A stretch of 64,000 nucleotides of DNA from Mesodorylaimus sp. YZB2_4. Taxonomy: Eukaryota; Nematoda; Enoplea; Dorylaimida; Dorylaimidae. The notes below the pieces were generated by a model, which was not told the DNA's origin, ran no database searches, and saw only the letters and a program-made list of their open reading frames with translations. Both the position numbers and the translations under genes were made by a program. Each line of letters begins with the position of its first letter. Within the stretch, counting starts at the first letter, position 1. Positions 10,831 to 22,979 of this stretch are shown piece after piece. Location: NCBI GenBank assembly GCA_030248295.1, contig JASANH010000206.1, positions 1-64,000 of the forward strand. The letters are read 5' to 3'.

Positions 10831-11560
10831 TCATTTCCCTAATTCTTCCCTCTCCCACTGCACACCTATATTTTTCTTATACAACGATAAAACCCTACAG
10901 GAAGACGACTTCACAAAAAGCTCCTTGTACTCACTATGCGGTAAGATGTACCTCGCTCTTTCTTTCAAAACTTTTAGCCGTCTCAACAGTGATTTCCACA
11001 GGTCAACTATCTCAGTTTTCTCCTTATTATCTACCCTTGCAAACCATATGCACCTCTGTGCTGATTGCACAACTAAGTTTGCAATCGAGGTGGCAAACTT
11101 GTTGGACGAACCCGCTCTCCCGAAAACCCTGTTGTCAGCCCCTAAAGTGTTACCCGGATCTATTTTTTTTAAGAAAAATCTCCACTTTATCCCAAAATCA
11201 CACTGCCCGCGGACATGAGGCAAAAACGTGGTGAACATCCTCAGTGCCATTACATGCATAATGATTCATGCAGTATTTACAACTTGCTCCAACCTCAGCG
11301 AGTTTAGAAACTCTACTTCTCGTGTATAAAGCCTTATACAGAAAGCCATAGTGCAAACTACGAGTCAGCCCGTCAACATTCTTAGTCCTGGTTAACTTCC
11401 AATGATCCCCGAACTCAATTGAATCGTTCCCTAACTTTGCTCTATTCCTGTATTCCTGCATGGCCAGGGTGGCCTTGCCCGCTTTACCGCCCATCATGTG
11501 CTCATAAAATATCTTGGTTTTGACGTGTTTCAGCGGATATGTTCTGGTGTCTAGTCCCAC
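10831..11560 (-). pseudogene. LINE ORF2 C-terminal fragment
   Basis: The minus frame 11198-11560 reads HYGFLYKALYTRSRV followed by a C..C..H..C zinc-like motif (CKYCMN.., TEDVHHVFASCP), the usual C-terminal end of L1/Tx1-like ORF2. A second frame (10831-11259) continues with a basic IW..R-type helix typical after that motif. The minus strand then becomes very A-rich (10720-10850), consistent with a LINE 3' end. This is the part missing from the LINE at 0.8-4.6 kb, but whether they are one family needs alignment. Confidence 0.6.
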
Positions 11561-11569
11561 ACTACCCTG

Positions 11570-13570
11570 GTCTTTTAGACAAAACTTGGCACTTATAAAA
11601 GCCCTGCGGATATCTATATATAATCGAGGTACTGCTATGTTAGTCAGCCTGTTAGACAGGTTGGCACCTAATTAGCCGATAACTGTATGGCATCTTTTTA
11701 TGCCTTGTCACACTTTCATCTGACTAGGCGACCTGTCTGAGAGGTACGTGTTAAAAGAGAGGGTTTCTGAGAGACTCGACCCGGGGCTGGTCAGTCGACT
11801 TTTTGACCACCCTGTTTTATGTGCTCTATAGAAAGTACTCACAAAACTGATTGTTTTGGCAGGAGTAAAATTTTCCTTATGTGCCTAAATATGGACAAAA
11901 AGAATTTTAAAAGTAAAAAGTGCGTATCTTAGATCAAAAATCATGACTTGCTTATTTTTTGGCCTAGAGCAATAGACCATTTCGCTATTTCTCGAAAGTC
12001 GCAGATTTGAAATTCACGCACGGGGGCTGCTTATAGCAAATCGTAATAGAGTCCCATCGAACGGGTCAAGCTGTGCGCGAGAAAACGGAAAACGAAATAA
12101 ATGAACTATTTTGAGATATTAAACGAAGTAATAGTCAGATAAAAACCTGAAGGTCTTAGGAATTGCTGGCTCTTTACTTGTGCAGTCGATTGGCTGTTTT
12201 GCGCGCCTAGTTTTTACAGCTGAAATGATATTAGAGACGATCAAGATTATGATTACTGGTATAGATTGACGATGCTTTTTATCGAAAATATCAAGAGCTC
12301 AATATTTCGACGACTGGAACGAGAAAGGAGAAGGCTGCTGGACCACGTTCACCTTGAAAACCTATTTACGAGCCGCAATACTGCATATCGATTTGACAAA
12401 AAATCGTGGACTACGACGACAGCTTGACCTAAGTTTGGGACAATTCTTGAAATGGTGTTGTATTTTACGAAATGTTATGCCTGTGCCGAAATGTACTCAC
12501 TTGTACACACAAGAAATAAGACGAATACTCGCTTTTTATAATCAGTTACAAATGCAGCTGCATTCACACAAAACATGCAAGATCATGCGCATAGGATGAG
12601 AAACAAGAGTAGCTTTAGCCTAACACTTTGTTCACTGAGGCGGAACGATAAAAAACAACACAGAGCTCGGGATCTGGCGAGTTTTTGTTTGGCCGATGGC
12701 TTGTTGGAAAGAAAATTTTTGGCACTTTCGACAATCTGAGTATTCATCCACATCGGGTACTAAAACTGAACTCGTTGCATCATTCTTCAATGTTGTCTTC
12801 GTATTTCTTCTTCGCATTCTTTAACTTCTACTCATTTGTATCCCCTTCATTGGGCATATTGTAGTTTTGTTTCGTGGGTTGAGTAGACCAGCTATCCGCC
12901 ATTGCCAGCCACTGCATTGACTAGTCTAAAAGCTCCTCGAACGACAAGAAATTCGTTAAAGACTGCGAGAGCAACTAAGGCGGTGTAGTAAACGGTGGCC
13001 GCTGCTTTTATTTGGCCAATGTACTGGGTGAAGCAGCAAGAAGTTTGGATGGGAAAAATTATGCGGTGGCGAAGTGGAGAAAGACTTCCGACTTATGCAT
13101 TCTAACCGGAGGGCACATTTGCGCATATTCACACTCATTCTGAAATCTTGTCCATTTACACTTCGTTTGAGGTGCACCTTTATTTTTCAAGGTAAAAACC
13201 ATGTTCGCAGTGCTTAAAAATTTCAGAAAAAAATCATGGACTCAAATGCAACCGCGCCTTGGGTTGCAGCGAGGGGCGATCGGTTCGGGCTTTCTAACAT
13301 AGCAGACGTATAGTGGTACCATGGCAAAGCAGAGCCAGATCCAATCTTGACGGGACTCAATACTTTGATTAGAAATCGATTAGCAACCACTGAAAACAAG
13401 ACTGGGGAAGCATGCATTCTCCTAAGAAGGAACATCTCTTGGGGTTTTGGGGATCGAAATTGATTGATTGAGACTTTTGCGCTTTGCACATTTTACTGTA
13501 AGTCACGAATTTATTGTTAAAGAGCAATTTTCACCCAGAATTTTTTTTATGGAGAGCAAGATTTAATCGA
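11570..13570. other. 2-kb stretch without recognised genes
   Basis: Only short unconserved frames are seen on both strands. No repeat, RNA gene or domain was recognised. It could be intron or intergenic DNA before the PAN-domain exon. Confidence 0.45.
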
Positions 13571-13579
13571 AATTTCATC

Positions 13580-13833
13580 TAAATGCATGAACGAGGCAGT
13601 TGTGGTATCTTCGAGTGCTGCTTCACTGCAAGCCTGCACCAATGAATGTACCAGCTACATCTGGTGCCGAAGTTTCAATTGGTACGAATCGACTGGAAAG
13701 TGTGAACTATTTTCTTGGTCTAGCTCTGAAGCTGACAGATTCAAAGATGATAAATCTTGCACACTTTACACTCATGTCCCCTTCGACCCACAATTTACCC
13801 CGTATAATGTTCTGCCTTACTCGAAACATCAGT
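13580..13833 (+). CDS. PAN/apple-domain exon
   Basis: About 80 residues fit a PAN/apple fold: LQACTNECTSYIWCRSF, then CELFSW and a last Cys in KSCTLYTHV, giving the C..C..C..C pattern with a hydrophobic core. PAN domains bind proteins or glycans in secreted or membrane proteins. The frame ends in TGA at about 13833, right after a CAG, so the true exon may end earlier. Further exons of the same gene may lie downstream on the + strand, for example at 15534. Partners and full architecture are unknown. Confidence 0.45.
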
Positions 13834-13839
13834 GAGCTC

Positions 13840-14720
13840 AGTGGCAGGAGGTCAATGGCACAGACAAATCAGAGGACGAAACAGGAATTCAATTCCTAAA
13901 AATGAGAGGACGAACTAAAACTTCGATGTTTGCACGCGGCACTGATCAGGGTACGTTTTCAGTTGTGTTGATTCATCAAGAATGTTCAAAAAATGGTTGT
14001 TTGATGAGTGAAAAATTTCTTGTTACTTTCGTTGCTGCATAAAATAATCAAAACTTGCCAAAATTCAAATAAAACAGCGAATATAGGACAGGGAATTTCA
14101 ACAAGTTTCTTGATACCATCAGCCTAGACATGAATGTTTGAAAACTGTAATGAATTAGAATCCACACAAAAATTATGCTAGGATCTTTGATTTATTGGCC
14201 ATCAAGACACAAAAAGATCTAATTTACCCGTGAAAATCAATTTCAAGTCGATAGAAACTGTATATTTCTTTTCAGCCAATCAGTACCAGCTGGCAAGGCT
14301 GGTAAGATGAGTAGGCTAGTTCTTACGGTTTCTTTGAGAACCATAAAACCGTGGGTGCACAGGTGAACAACCAGTAGCCAGGTGGATCATTCTTAATAAT
14401 TTTTTGTCAACTTTGCAGGACGAAAATCATCAACCGACATGAATTACCTTTGCTAGTTTATTCCATGAATTCTTGCTGAGTTCAGTTCTTTTTTCTGGGA
14501 TGATATTGTTCGCCCTCTAACAATGCCCTTTTGTAAAACCGTGAAAGCAACGTAAAAATAACACCACGCTCTCTTATTTTGGATCACTGTGGTTTACGTA
14601 CATCTTGCAGCTTTGCTCCGTCAAAGTGTTAGTTTTGCGTTCACTTCATATCTTCCATATTACATCCTGCCATCAAAATTTTCAGACACATGCCTGCTAG
14701 CTTTATGATGGATTTCGAAA
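13840..14720. other. AT-rich, no gene recognised
   Basis: AT-rich DNA with stop codons in all frames. A CAG acceptor-like and GTAAGA donor-like pair near 14275-14310 could bracket a micro-exon but cannot be supported further. Confidence 0.4.
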
Positions 14721-14727
14721 AAAATTT

Positions 14728-15010
14728 GTTGTTAGACAACAAAAAAGTTAGCCCAGTCACCCTACTCTAACCAAATGCAAGGTGAGACAGGTTGGCTGGA
14801 CTCCCTCGGCGGCGCATACTTGACCGGTTCATATTTTCTAGACATGATGTATCTACAGCACGTTTAGGCTGCGTTCAGGGTAAGACTCACCATCGCACTC
14901 CCGCCCTGATCCATAATGCGTGCCTCTGTGATGTAATTGGTGCATCATGAAATCATGGGGTCGATTCCCTGTGGGATTTTATTCTTTTTTTACTCAAAAG
15001 TCTGGTACCC
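14728..15010 (+). repeat. half copy of the 0.8-kb MITE family
   Basis: The sequence from the TTAGCCCAG / CACCCTACTCTAACCAAA block through CTCCCTCGGCGGC closely matches the left inverted terminus of the element at 30406-31226. The interior tRNA-like stretch (GGGGTCGATTCCC, a B-box-like word, at about 14960) and TGGTACCCACATGAATA also match. The right terminus is missing, so this is a truncated copy. Confidence 0.6.
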
Positions 15011-15019
15011 ACATGAATA

Positions 15020-15530
15020 TAATTATTCGTACCTTGGAGGGAAGCAATACGAGATCCCTAAATCTGCTACCTTGAGCCTACTTAGGAAACCTAAGAATTT
15101 TCTGAGCTGTCTAGGATTCCCTGAGGACAGTCCTATAAATTCCTTGAAACACCTACTGTGAGTTATATTTCAGGGAAGCCTAAATTCTCAGAACATGGGG
15201 CAATATGAATACAGTATCTTTGAGGACACTGGAAATAGTCACTCTGATTTTGTGTTTAAAGACGAAAAATAAAATTCAGACAGAATTCAAGAAAATAAAA
15301 TTGCAACCCTCAGTCCTACTCGAAAGGCATGTATGAGTGCATGAGAGTGATCAATGACGACCTTTAGGAACTAATAAAAACTGTAGAATCCTGTTCTCTT
15401 GCCTAGCCGGGGTCGTGGTCTGGAGGGTTGATGCTGTGCACAAATCGGAAATTTTTGGTAACATATTCTGGCCAGCTTGGCAAGACCTTGAAAAAAGTAA
15501 GTTGTCGTGTTAAATGTCCCGGTTATCGAA
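15020..15530. other. no gene recognised
   Basis: AT-rich sequence after the truncated MITE copy. Short frames only and no motif. Confidence 0.4.
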
Positions 15531-15533
15531 CAG

Positions 15534-15640
15534 ATCAATGAGATATCATATGGGTACTATGTCATGGTCCATCGATTCTTCTGGTCATGATTTCCATCTT
15601 TTTTCCGAAGCCAATGAGCCAAATCTGTATGACCCCTCTG
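15534..15640 (+). CDS. possible coding exon, unknown
   Basis: An open frame between an acceptor-like AACAG and a strong donor (CTG|GTAAGT). It encodes about 35 residues with SIDSSGHDFHLFSEANEP, which look protein-like and polar. It shares strand with the PAN exon at 13.6 kb and might be part of the same gene. No family assigned. Confidence 0.25.
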
Positions 15641-15644
15641 GTAA

Positions 15645-16200
15645 GTCTCATTTGTTAGCCATAGCCATAGCCGTGAGCGTGGGCTGGGTTGGTTTCGGTT
15701 ATAAAGACAGCACTTAAAATAATATGTATGGCATTAATCCGCACTACAGCATGAGGTTGGTGACAAATAAAGACTGTGATACATCTAGTATATCGCAGTA
15801 ACAATGTTTTTCAGATGTGCCTTGAATCCTCGCTCATTACCCTGGGTTATGGGACAGGGAAAAAGATCGATTTGGTGGAGTCCTGTAAGTGAGCAGCCGG
15901 ATACACTACTGTAGGATTTGAACAGTATCAGCATGTTGTCTTTGTGACAGCACCTAATATCAGGGCCCCATGCGTAAGCCCTAATAATGGGCACATTTGT
16001 TGGTAATAAGAAATAAAAAGATGCGAAATCACAAAAGAAAACAACTGGATTTCCCATGTATTTAGATGTTCATACGCATGGTGTCATTCCGACACACATA
16101 CAGTACATGTACTGTACGTCCGAAGTGAGTTTGATATACAACACAAAAGGATTTCGACGGGGACGGGCCCAGGAATATAAGCGAGGATTTATGAGATCTA
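15645..16200. other. intergenic, between unknown exon and receptor gene
   Basis: No feature is supported. It lies downstream of the 3' end of the minus-strand receptor gene. Confidence 0.4.
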
Positions 16201-16206
16201 CAACAT

Positions 16207-18290
16207 TCATACGATTGAAGGTGCGTTTTCTCGTTGCCCATCATCGGCATAGAGCTGCTGGGAAGTAGGTTTTATCTGGAATTCTTGCATTTGTTTGGAA
16301 TGTCCGACCTTTGATCCGCGAAGTCGCTGTTTCAGCTTCTGTATGAAGCTTGCTTTTTGGATTGATATAGTTTGGTTTTTTCCGTATTGTCGATTCTGCA
16401 GAGACTTCCCGGTTTTTCCCAGAGCGCTCTTGTTTCCTTTGACTCCGCGAACGCGACGCCACAGACTTAAGACGAATAGCCACAGCTTAGGATTGGCAAC
16501 AATATAAAATGCAATGATAAATATGCCTGAAGCGGTTAATACCAGAAGCGACTGTGAAATAATGAAGCCCCCTGTCGGTCATCCCGTAAGCGCTAATATA
16601 ATAACTAAGGGGTGCAAGCACGACAATGGCCATGGTGTCAATGCAATCGACTTGGGCCACATGTAACTGCTGTTGGTCGATCATTGTACTCACGCAGTGG
16701 GCTCGCCATTTATAGTCCATATGCGCCTGCTCCAAACTACATAAGCTTATTAGAATAACCGGTACCAAGAGACCGAGCCAGCGAACGACGGTGGTACCTA
16801 AGTTTAGCATGCAAGAAAAGCTAGTGCCGAGATCATAAAAATTCAAGGCATATATCATTGCTGCAAAGAAACTGGGCAAATCCCAACTTAGCAACAGGGA
16901 ACACACGCCTTCGCCATTCCAGCCCCAGTTGCCGTAGGTGACTCCGGTTATGACATAGTAAATATGGTGACACTGGAGAAGAGTCAGTGCCACATTGGCT
17001 CCACGTAAATAAAGCATAAGCAAAGACATCCAATTGCACACCACGGGGCCGATGTGTAGCATGGCAGGGCTATGAAAGCATAGGATCAAAGTGTGCTCGG
17101 CGAACAGTGCGCATAGTGCGTGCCTTTTGAGCGTGCCTTCGGGGGTGTTGCCACGCAATATATAGGACAGGATAATAGTAAAGGCCGATGTGCTCAAGAC
17201 CCAAAGACACCCCATTTTCTGAACAACGCTATTGTAAATTTGGACGGGATCATCGGACACGCCCAGGTCGATATCGCATCTTGGGCCTGCGAACCCACTG
17301 GTGCACTCACAACGAGTTTGTTCGCCATCTTGGATGCATTTTCCAAACTGGCATGGACTCGGATCGCAATGATTAATTTTTATTTCGCAAGATATTCCTC
17401 TCCAGCCCGGCTTGCACACACAAGTGTATTGATCTTTGGAACACACCAAGGTGCTCTTTGCTATGCATAATACATACTTGCACTCTAGGTGATTTTCAGG
17501 TGACTGGGGTGGCAAGGAGGCGGTAGTGGGGGTGCTCAGCAGTGATAATTGTCCGTCTGAATATGCTTTTGTAAGGGAATATTGGTGGTTGGCTCTGTAC
17601 TAGTGGACTCAGTTTGTGCATGACTTGTTCTTTGATTGTCTGCTGGTTGTGAATTCACCTTCTCTAGCGTGCTAAAAGTTGGTATGCGTGTTGTTACAGT
17701 GTCCTGCTTGTGATTTGACGGCTGTGATTAGATGTCCTCGGGTGTCGCAATGTGTGGCTGCAAATCTTTTTCGTTATAACCTCAAGTGCGCTGGTGGGTT
17801 TAACGTGCGTTGTTGCAGTGTATTTATGACTGGTGCTCTTATCAAGAATCGAAGGCTGGTCTGCATCCTGGGGTGCTGTACTGGTGAGCCATGGACTGTG
17901 ATCAAAAGTTGAAGCTTCTGATTCTATATCCCCAGTCACCCTGCTTTGTAGATTCGTTTGATCATGTGGCTGTGGCTCCGATTTGTCAAATACCGCAATG
18001 GTGGGCTGCGCATAACTTTTGCCTTCATCATGAATTGGCGATTGTGGCGCATGTTCAGGCGCAGTGCTGGTGAGCTGTTTGCTCAGATGGCTGTAAGTGG
18101 ATTCCGTATCCCGAGTCAGTCTGATTTGTGGATTAGTTTGCTCACCAGTATCCTCATGCGTTGAAATTCGCGCTTGCACAGGTGCTGCTGCTGTTTGCTG
18201 TGCATTACTTGTCCTTCGATCATCAAACGAAGGACGGGATAAAAATATTAAAAATTGGTTTTGCAAAAAATTTAGAAAGACAGTATTCAC
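16207..18290 (-). CDS. mucin-EGF-seven-helix receptor, adhesion-GPCR-like (possible pseudogene)
   Basis: From the N-terminal side: 17694-18290 is Ser/Thr/Pro/Gln-rich with two imperfect repeats of about 55-60 residues (LTSTAPEHAPQS and LTSTAPQDADQP mark them), a mucin-like stalk that continues in shifted frames to about 17520. 16487-17515 carries two EGF-like modules, the second complete (CDPSPCQFGKC..CECTSGFAGPRC), followed after only about 20 residues by hydrophobic helices. The helices follow the class-B/adhesion pattern (LKRHALCALFAEH in TM2, VVCNWMSLLMLYLRGANV in TM3). TM7 (SGIFIIAFYIVANPKLWLF) lies in another frame after a 1-nt shift near 16550, followed by a basic tail ending at TGA 16207-16209. 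No GAIN/GPS region fits between the EGFs and TM1. Role inferred: cell-surface receptor. Frame breaks near 17690, 17560 and 16550 could be introns, sequence errors or decay. Confidence 0.6.
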
Positions 18291-18777
18291 ATCTCCCGCC
18301 TCCTGGGCTGGTTATAGTACAGTACAGGCTGGTATTTGGATGCACGGGGATGGATAAGTACAGGCATAGGATGGACGGCAGACAGTTGGGGTATTATTTT
18401 AAATATGGGCAGAAGACAGCGTCTTCGCAATCGTCCTGCTTATTAGCAGTCTCAAATTGGCGAGTGTTGTATCTTTTTCTTTATGTGCGTATCAGTTACT
18501 GCTGTTCAGGCCAGTTGAACACACAATACTTCAAGTAGCTAGATCGTACTAAGAAACCGGGCGGAAAGAGAAAATTGGACGACCTATCGATGCTACAAGG
18601 GCGAACGTAACGCTCGAGCGGTCCACAAAGCGTCACCGGCCGAACCAATGGAAAGGATTTGCATGAAGGAGCTATCTAGTCTCTAGTTTGTTCGCTTTTT
18701 TTCTCACTCACACACGAGATCACTGACGGGAAAAGGAAGAACCGCTAACACAATAATGTTACAGCTATGGGATGTAT

Positions 18778-18872
18778 GGGGGGGGGGGGGGTGAAATACA
18801 CAGTGGATTAGTTTGTATTTTATTATGTATGTATGGGGTGAAATACACAGTGGATTAGTTTGTATTTTATTC
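18778..18872. repeat. G14 tract and 34-bp direct repeat
   Basis: A run of 14 G (18778-18791) abuts a 34-bp sequence (18791-18824) repeated exactly at 18839-18872, 48 bp apart. The repeats share the words GTGAAATACAC and GTTTGTATTTTATT. This is a local tandem duplication. Confidence 0.75.
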
Positions 18873-18879
18873 CAGAAAA

Positions 18880-19640
18880 GACACAATGCTACAGGGGTAA
18901 TACGCTCACAAGTGGATGTCAACGAGTTCGCTCAGACCACGAATGCTATCTACTGCTCTTAGCGACCACCCGCACGCTTGAGTCCAACCAGCTACCTGTG
19001 CTCTATGGCTAACGACAGCTGGGTGGCCGCGTCGTTGGAGAAAGGGCTGTTCTCGCTGCTATGCAATGCATGCTGGAGGAGGGAGGGGGGTCCGTTTGCC
19101 CGCTCTCCTGCTTCTGGCTTTTCCCGGGCTCTGCTTGGGGGTGCTGCTAAGACTGACTTAGGCTGCTGCGATGCCAGCTTATATTGTCTCTGAGGCAACG
19201 CCCGCTAGCTGACTGGGGCGCGCTCTCGCTGCTTGCGTAAAGTGCGAGGGGTGCTACTGGCCTCGCTATACGACTGAATACAGTAATTCACATCACGACA
19301 ATGGCAAAGCAAAGGCACAAATTGCGCTGGCTGCAGGCAGGGATGGACCAAAGTTTAGTTTTGTTGTTGTGACTCGTTTTGGACCATGTATTGAACGTCT
19401 TGCTTGGGACGGTCTGGATGGGCTACCGTATCTGGATCTGGTTCTGGATGGACTCTCACACCCGCAGTCAGTTAATGGGCACCTGATGCATTTGCTTTGC
19501 ATTGATATTAACTTGTCTCACGAGAGGTCAAAAAAAATGTGTCGAAAGTCGCATTTTGTAAAACTTGTCGACCAGCTTGTAGTCGTCGGCTAGGTTGCGC
19601 TGCGGAGAATGTCAAAATTGACACATCGTGAAACAAGGGG
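18880..19640. other. no gene recognised
   Basis: Overlapping short frames occur on both strands, none with a motif. The stretch leads into the tandem repeat array. Confidence 0.4.
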
Positions 19641-20760
19641 GAAAGTGGCGCATAGGGTACTATTCAAAGGGAAATGTCGAAGGAATCGTTGTTCGCTAGG
19701 CGGCGCAGCGATATCTTTAGTGCCGTATACGGCCCTGTCCGGGCCAAAAATTTCCAAATCGATATAAATCATTATTCCATGTCGCGTGTGATTCGGCATG
19801 CAAAGTTGGCCCCGCGCCCGATTTGTCATTGGTTTCGGGAGAATTTTTTGGCGTGATGATATCTTTAGTGCCGTGCACGACACTCTGAAAATGGAAAATT
19901 TTTGGCGAAAGTTGTCGCGCGTGTTAACATGTCGCATGAGACTCGGCGCTCAAAGTTGTTGGGGAATTCTTGTTTTCAAGCGATTCTAAAAAATTTTTTT
20001 ATTCGATGATATCGAGAGTGCCGTACACGACCCTCTCAGGGCTGAAAATTCGGAATCAAACTGACAAATCTTTCCATATGTCACACTAGATTGGGCATGC
20101 AAAGTTGGCCTTACTGTATGCCTTGTTTGCTAGAATTTCTGGAAGAATTTTTTAACGTGATGATATCTGAAATGCCGTATACGGCATTTTTTAACCCAAA
20201 ATTTGAGGAAAAAACTTTACAGAATTTCACATGTCGCTCGTGATTCAGCATCAAAAGTTAAGCTAGAATCTCGTTTTTCATCAGTAAAAAGACATTTTTT
20301 GGCTTGATGATATCTAAAGTGCCTTATACGGCACTTTTACGACTTAAATTATAAAGAAATTTTTTTGCGGAATTTCACTCAAACCACAAGATTCAGCATA
20401 AAAAGTTAGCCCAGAATCCCTGTGTACATGTGTTCTGAAAGAAGTTTTCTGCATGATGATACCTAAATACGGCCCTGTGAGCTCTGAAATTTTGGAAAAA
20501 TTTTTCTGCGGAATGTCACATCTTTGACGCGATTAGGCGTCGAAAGTTGACCTCTAATCTCGTTTTTCATCGCTTCCAGAACAATTTTTAGCATGATCAT
20601 CACTAGAGTACCGTATGCGGCATTTTTGAGAATGAAATTTTTAAAATAAATTTTCATCAAGTTTTCCTATGTCGCACGTAATTTGGCGTCAAAAGCTGAG
20701 CTAGAATCTCGTTTTTCATTACTACCAGAACAAAGTTTCGGCATCTAGAACATGCGGAGA
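19640..20760 (+). repeat. degenerate tandem array, unit about 150 bp, about 8 copies
   Basis: A block GATGATATC..AGTGCCGTATACGGC recurs with GATATC-equivalent positions at 19710, 19858, 20008, 20162, 20309, 20458 and about 20598, with a weak eighth near 20741. Spacings are 148, 150, 154, 147, 149 and 140 bp. Each unit also has a CATGTCGC..GATTCGGC block and AAAGTTG..C. The GCCGTATACGGC core is palindromic. Units differ by many substitutions, so the array is old. Satellite-like; no coding potential. Confidence 0.75.
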
Positions 20761-21168
20761 AACAACTTTTCTCAGGTAAATCGATTGCGCTGAACACGAA
20801 TATGATGGAGATTTTGGAAAAAAATTTTGCGGAGCACGTGCCAGAGTGCGAAAAGCAAAAAATTTGATGCCGCTCACTCAAACGCAACCCTTCTTAAAAC
20901 CATAATATTCGTGTTCAGCGTACGCGAATCAGGCGGTACAGTTCAATTCCGAGTCGTAAAGCTTAAATTTTTTTGGACTAAAACTTTTTGTGCCATCGGT
21001 CACATTTTGTGCCATTGGTGGAAATTGGTCAATTGGACTAAAGATTCTACAGGTTTCTAGTCGGGATTTTTTCCAATTTAAATAGTGTAGACGACTTTTT
21101 GGAATAGTCCCACTGATGTGGAGCTCTATTCTTATAAAATCAAAAATTTTTGCACAAGTTCCATAATT

Positions 21169-21425
21169 AGCGTTTTCTGCTAAAAGCAAACTCCCAATTA
21201 AGTACTTCTGCTTGAAAACGACTTTTTGGTGCTGAATCAACGTTTTCCGCCAAGAGCGAGTTTCTAGTTGGGGCTTCAGCTCGGAGAAGACGTCTAAGTG
21301 AAAAGGCTAATCTAGGCCATGTTGCCGCTCGCTCAAAAACACCTTTTTTGCGTTTCCTGCCGGCAGCAAATTTCTAGTTAAGGGCTTCTGCTCGACAACG
21401 ACTTTAAGCAGAAAAGGCCCAAATA
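21169..21425 (+). repeat. short degenerate repeat, three copies
   Basis: Three related blocks begin at 21169, 21241 and 21350 (CGTTTTCTGC, CGTTTTCCGC, CGTTTCCTGC), each followed by AGCAAA/AGCGAG, TTTCTAGTT and TTCTGCTCGA-like words. They lie just after the 150-bp array and might be another part of the same repeat-rich block. Confidence 0.4.
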
Positions 21426-21499
21426 AGGTGAGTCGGAGCAGATAAGAACAGCTTCAATGTGTGTGTTTCAAACTGAACTCGATGAGCTCTATCGATCGT

Positions 21500-21753
21500 C
21501 TCTATCGCCAACTTTCTCGGAACAATGATAAGAAAGTTGGAAATGTAGCTCCGCTTGGATTCGAGGCCCGGGGAGGGTCTTCGTGCATCAGGCGAGGGTC
21601 GAAAGTAGTCTCATCTAGAAAAGCTCGACGAGATCTTTCGAATTCAACCATCCGCGATCATCTAGCTCTAAACGATAGCGAGATTGCGATTCGATCAGCG
21701 CTGGCCTCAAAGATCCAGTGTTGGTGTACTGCAAACACCCTGGACAAGCATTT
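21500..21753 (+). CDS. possible exon, unknown protein
   Basis: The + frame is open to a donor-like site at about 21754 (TTTTG|GTGAGC). It encodes a polar, Arg/Ser-rich segment (SSIDRLYRQLSRNN, later LALNDSEIAIRSALASK). No family recognised; intergenic noise is possible. Confidence 0.25.
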
Positions 21754-22166
21754 TGGTGAGCATCAAACATCGGGAATCTTTTCCTCCACCAACTTTTCAT
21801 TGAAATTGGTTGTTTTTTAGATCAGATTTTAACCCTTTGTCGAATGCGCTCATCGTGGTTCTTTTTTAATAGGGTATTTTAAAGGGCCCTCTTTTATGTT
21901 TTCAGAATTTTTTCCAGTTTTCCCTTTCATAATTGATTTACTCAATTTTTTGGCGGGTCAATTTTCTGATAGCTGGTGTTCTAATGTAGTCGAGTGCGCT
22001 GATTACGAACATGATAAACGCGGGGACCCGCTGATCATTATTTGCGCGCAAACAGAATGATTGTTGGCTGATTGCCAAAATTTTCTGGCAAACCCTGATA
22101 GATCTCCTCATCTATGCTGTACACCTTGGGTGTCAATAGAATAGACTTGACTTTGGTGTCGAAATA

Positions 22167-22962
22167 TTATGCCGGCGTACCCAAGTGTGCACGATGCAGC
22201 TCTGCCATAGTGTCATCGTGAGGTCTGATTCTCTTGACGTGCAAGTAGGCCTTCTCAATGCTAATACTAAACTGCCTTTGCGTAGCTGGCGGTTTCTCTT
22301 GTGGAAACAAAATTATAAACTCTGGCCTATTTCTATGCAATTTTAAAATTATATCGGCGTTGGGCATAATATACTTTCTAATTTTGGAAAAAATCCACTG
22401 GCAAAATGCCCATCAGACGACCAGTTATACCAAGCAAGAATTGTTCCATACGTTTAATGGCATTCGGGTTGTTTGTACCCTTGGCAATATCAGCCGCTGT
22501 ATCATCCATACATCCCGCACTTTTCAGCAATGACTGACGAGTTTCGTACGGATAATTGAATATGATCGAATTGTAGCTGATGAATGGGAGGGCACCGTTC
22601 GGAGCAACCGCCAGTGTATTATTGATCGGAAGTTGTGCACTCAAAAATAAACTGGCCAAAACATCATTGATCAATCCTACCTTGTCTTTTTTTTTAATCG
22701 TTCAATCTTCCACATTTTCTTCCACGTAAGTAATTTCCAATTCCACTTCGAGTAGAGTAGGACTTAAGTCGGTCAAGTAACCTTCGACAATGTGGATATG
22801 GAAATCTATACTCGGGTTCACATCAGAACTTGGAAGAGAAACTGAGCATGGTATGATGAATAACGTCGGCTGGAGCCATGCCGATCGTTCGATGATAGGA
22901 CTGGTTGTATGACTCAACCAAAGGTTGCAACACATCAATGTATCGTTTGGTCTTTCGATCAA
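22167..22962 (-). pseudogene. Polinton/Maverick major capsid protein remnant
   Basis: Three minus-strand frame pieces (22702-22962, 22378-22674, 22167-22367) in consecutive order match my memory of the Polinton double-jelly-roll capsid protein family seen across animals: an IDFHI..YLTDLS opening, INDVLASLFLSAQLPINN, PYETRQSLLKS, GRLMGILPVDFF, and a C-terminal NADIILKLHRNRPEF. Family members share the NDxLxSLFxxVxVxxN and GRLHxD patterns. It is broken by at least two frame changes and lies directly after the integrase remnant on the same strand, as in a Polinton gene cluster. The assignment is from recalled family pattern, not from a search. Confidence 0.55.
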
Positions 22963-22979
22963 GTAGATAGCGCATCAGC

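Noticed and set aside
10593-11259. Long + strand frames at 10593-11234 and 10790-11218
   Set aside because: They are antisense to the recognisable LINE ORF2 C-terminus and contain no motif.
19640-20760. CRISPR-like array
   Set aside because: Eukaryotic context, units are degenerate along their full length and there are no identical repeats with unique spacers.
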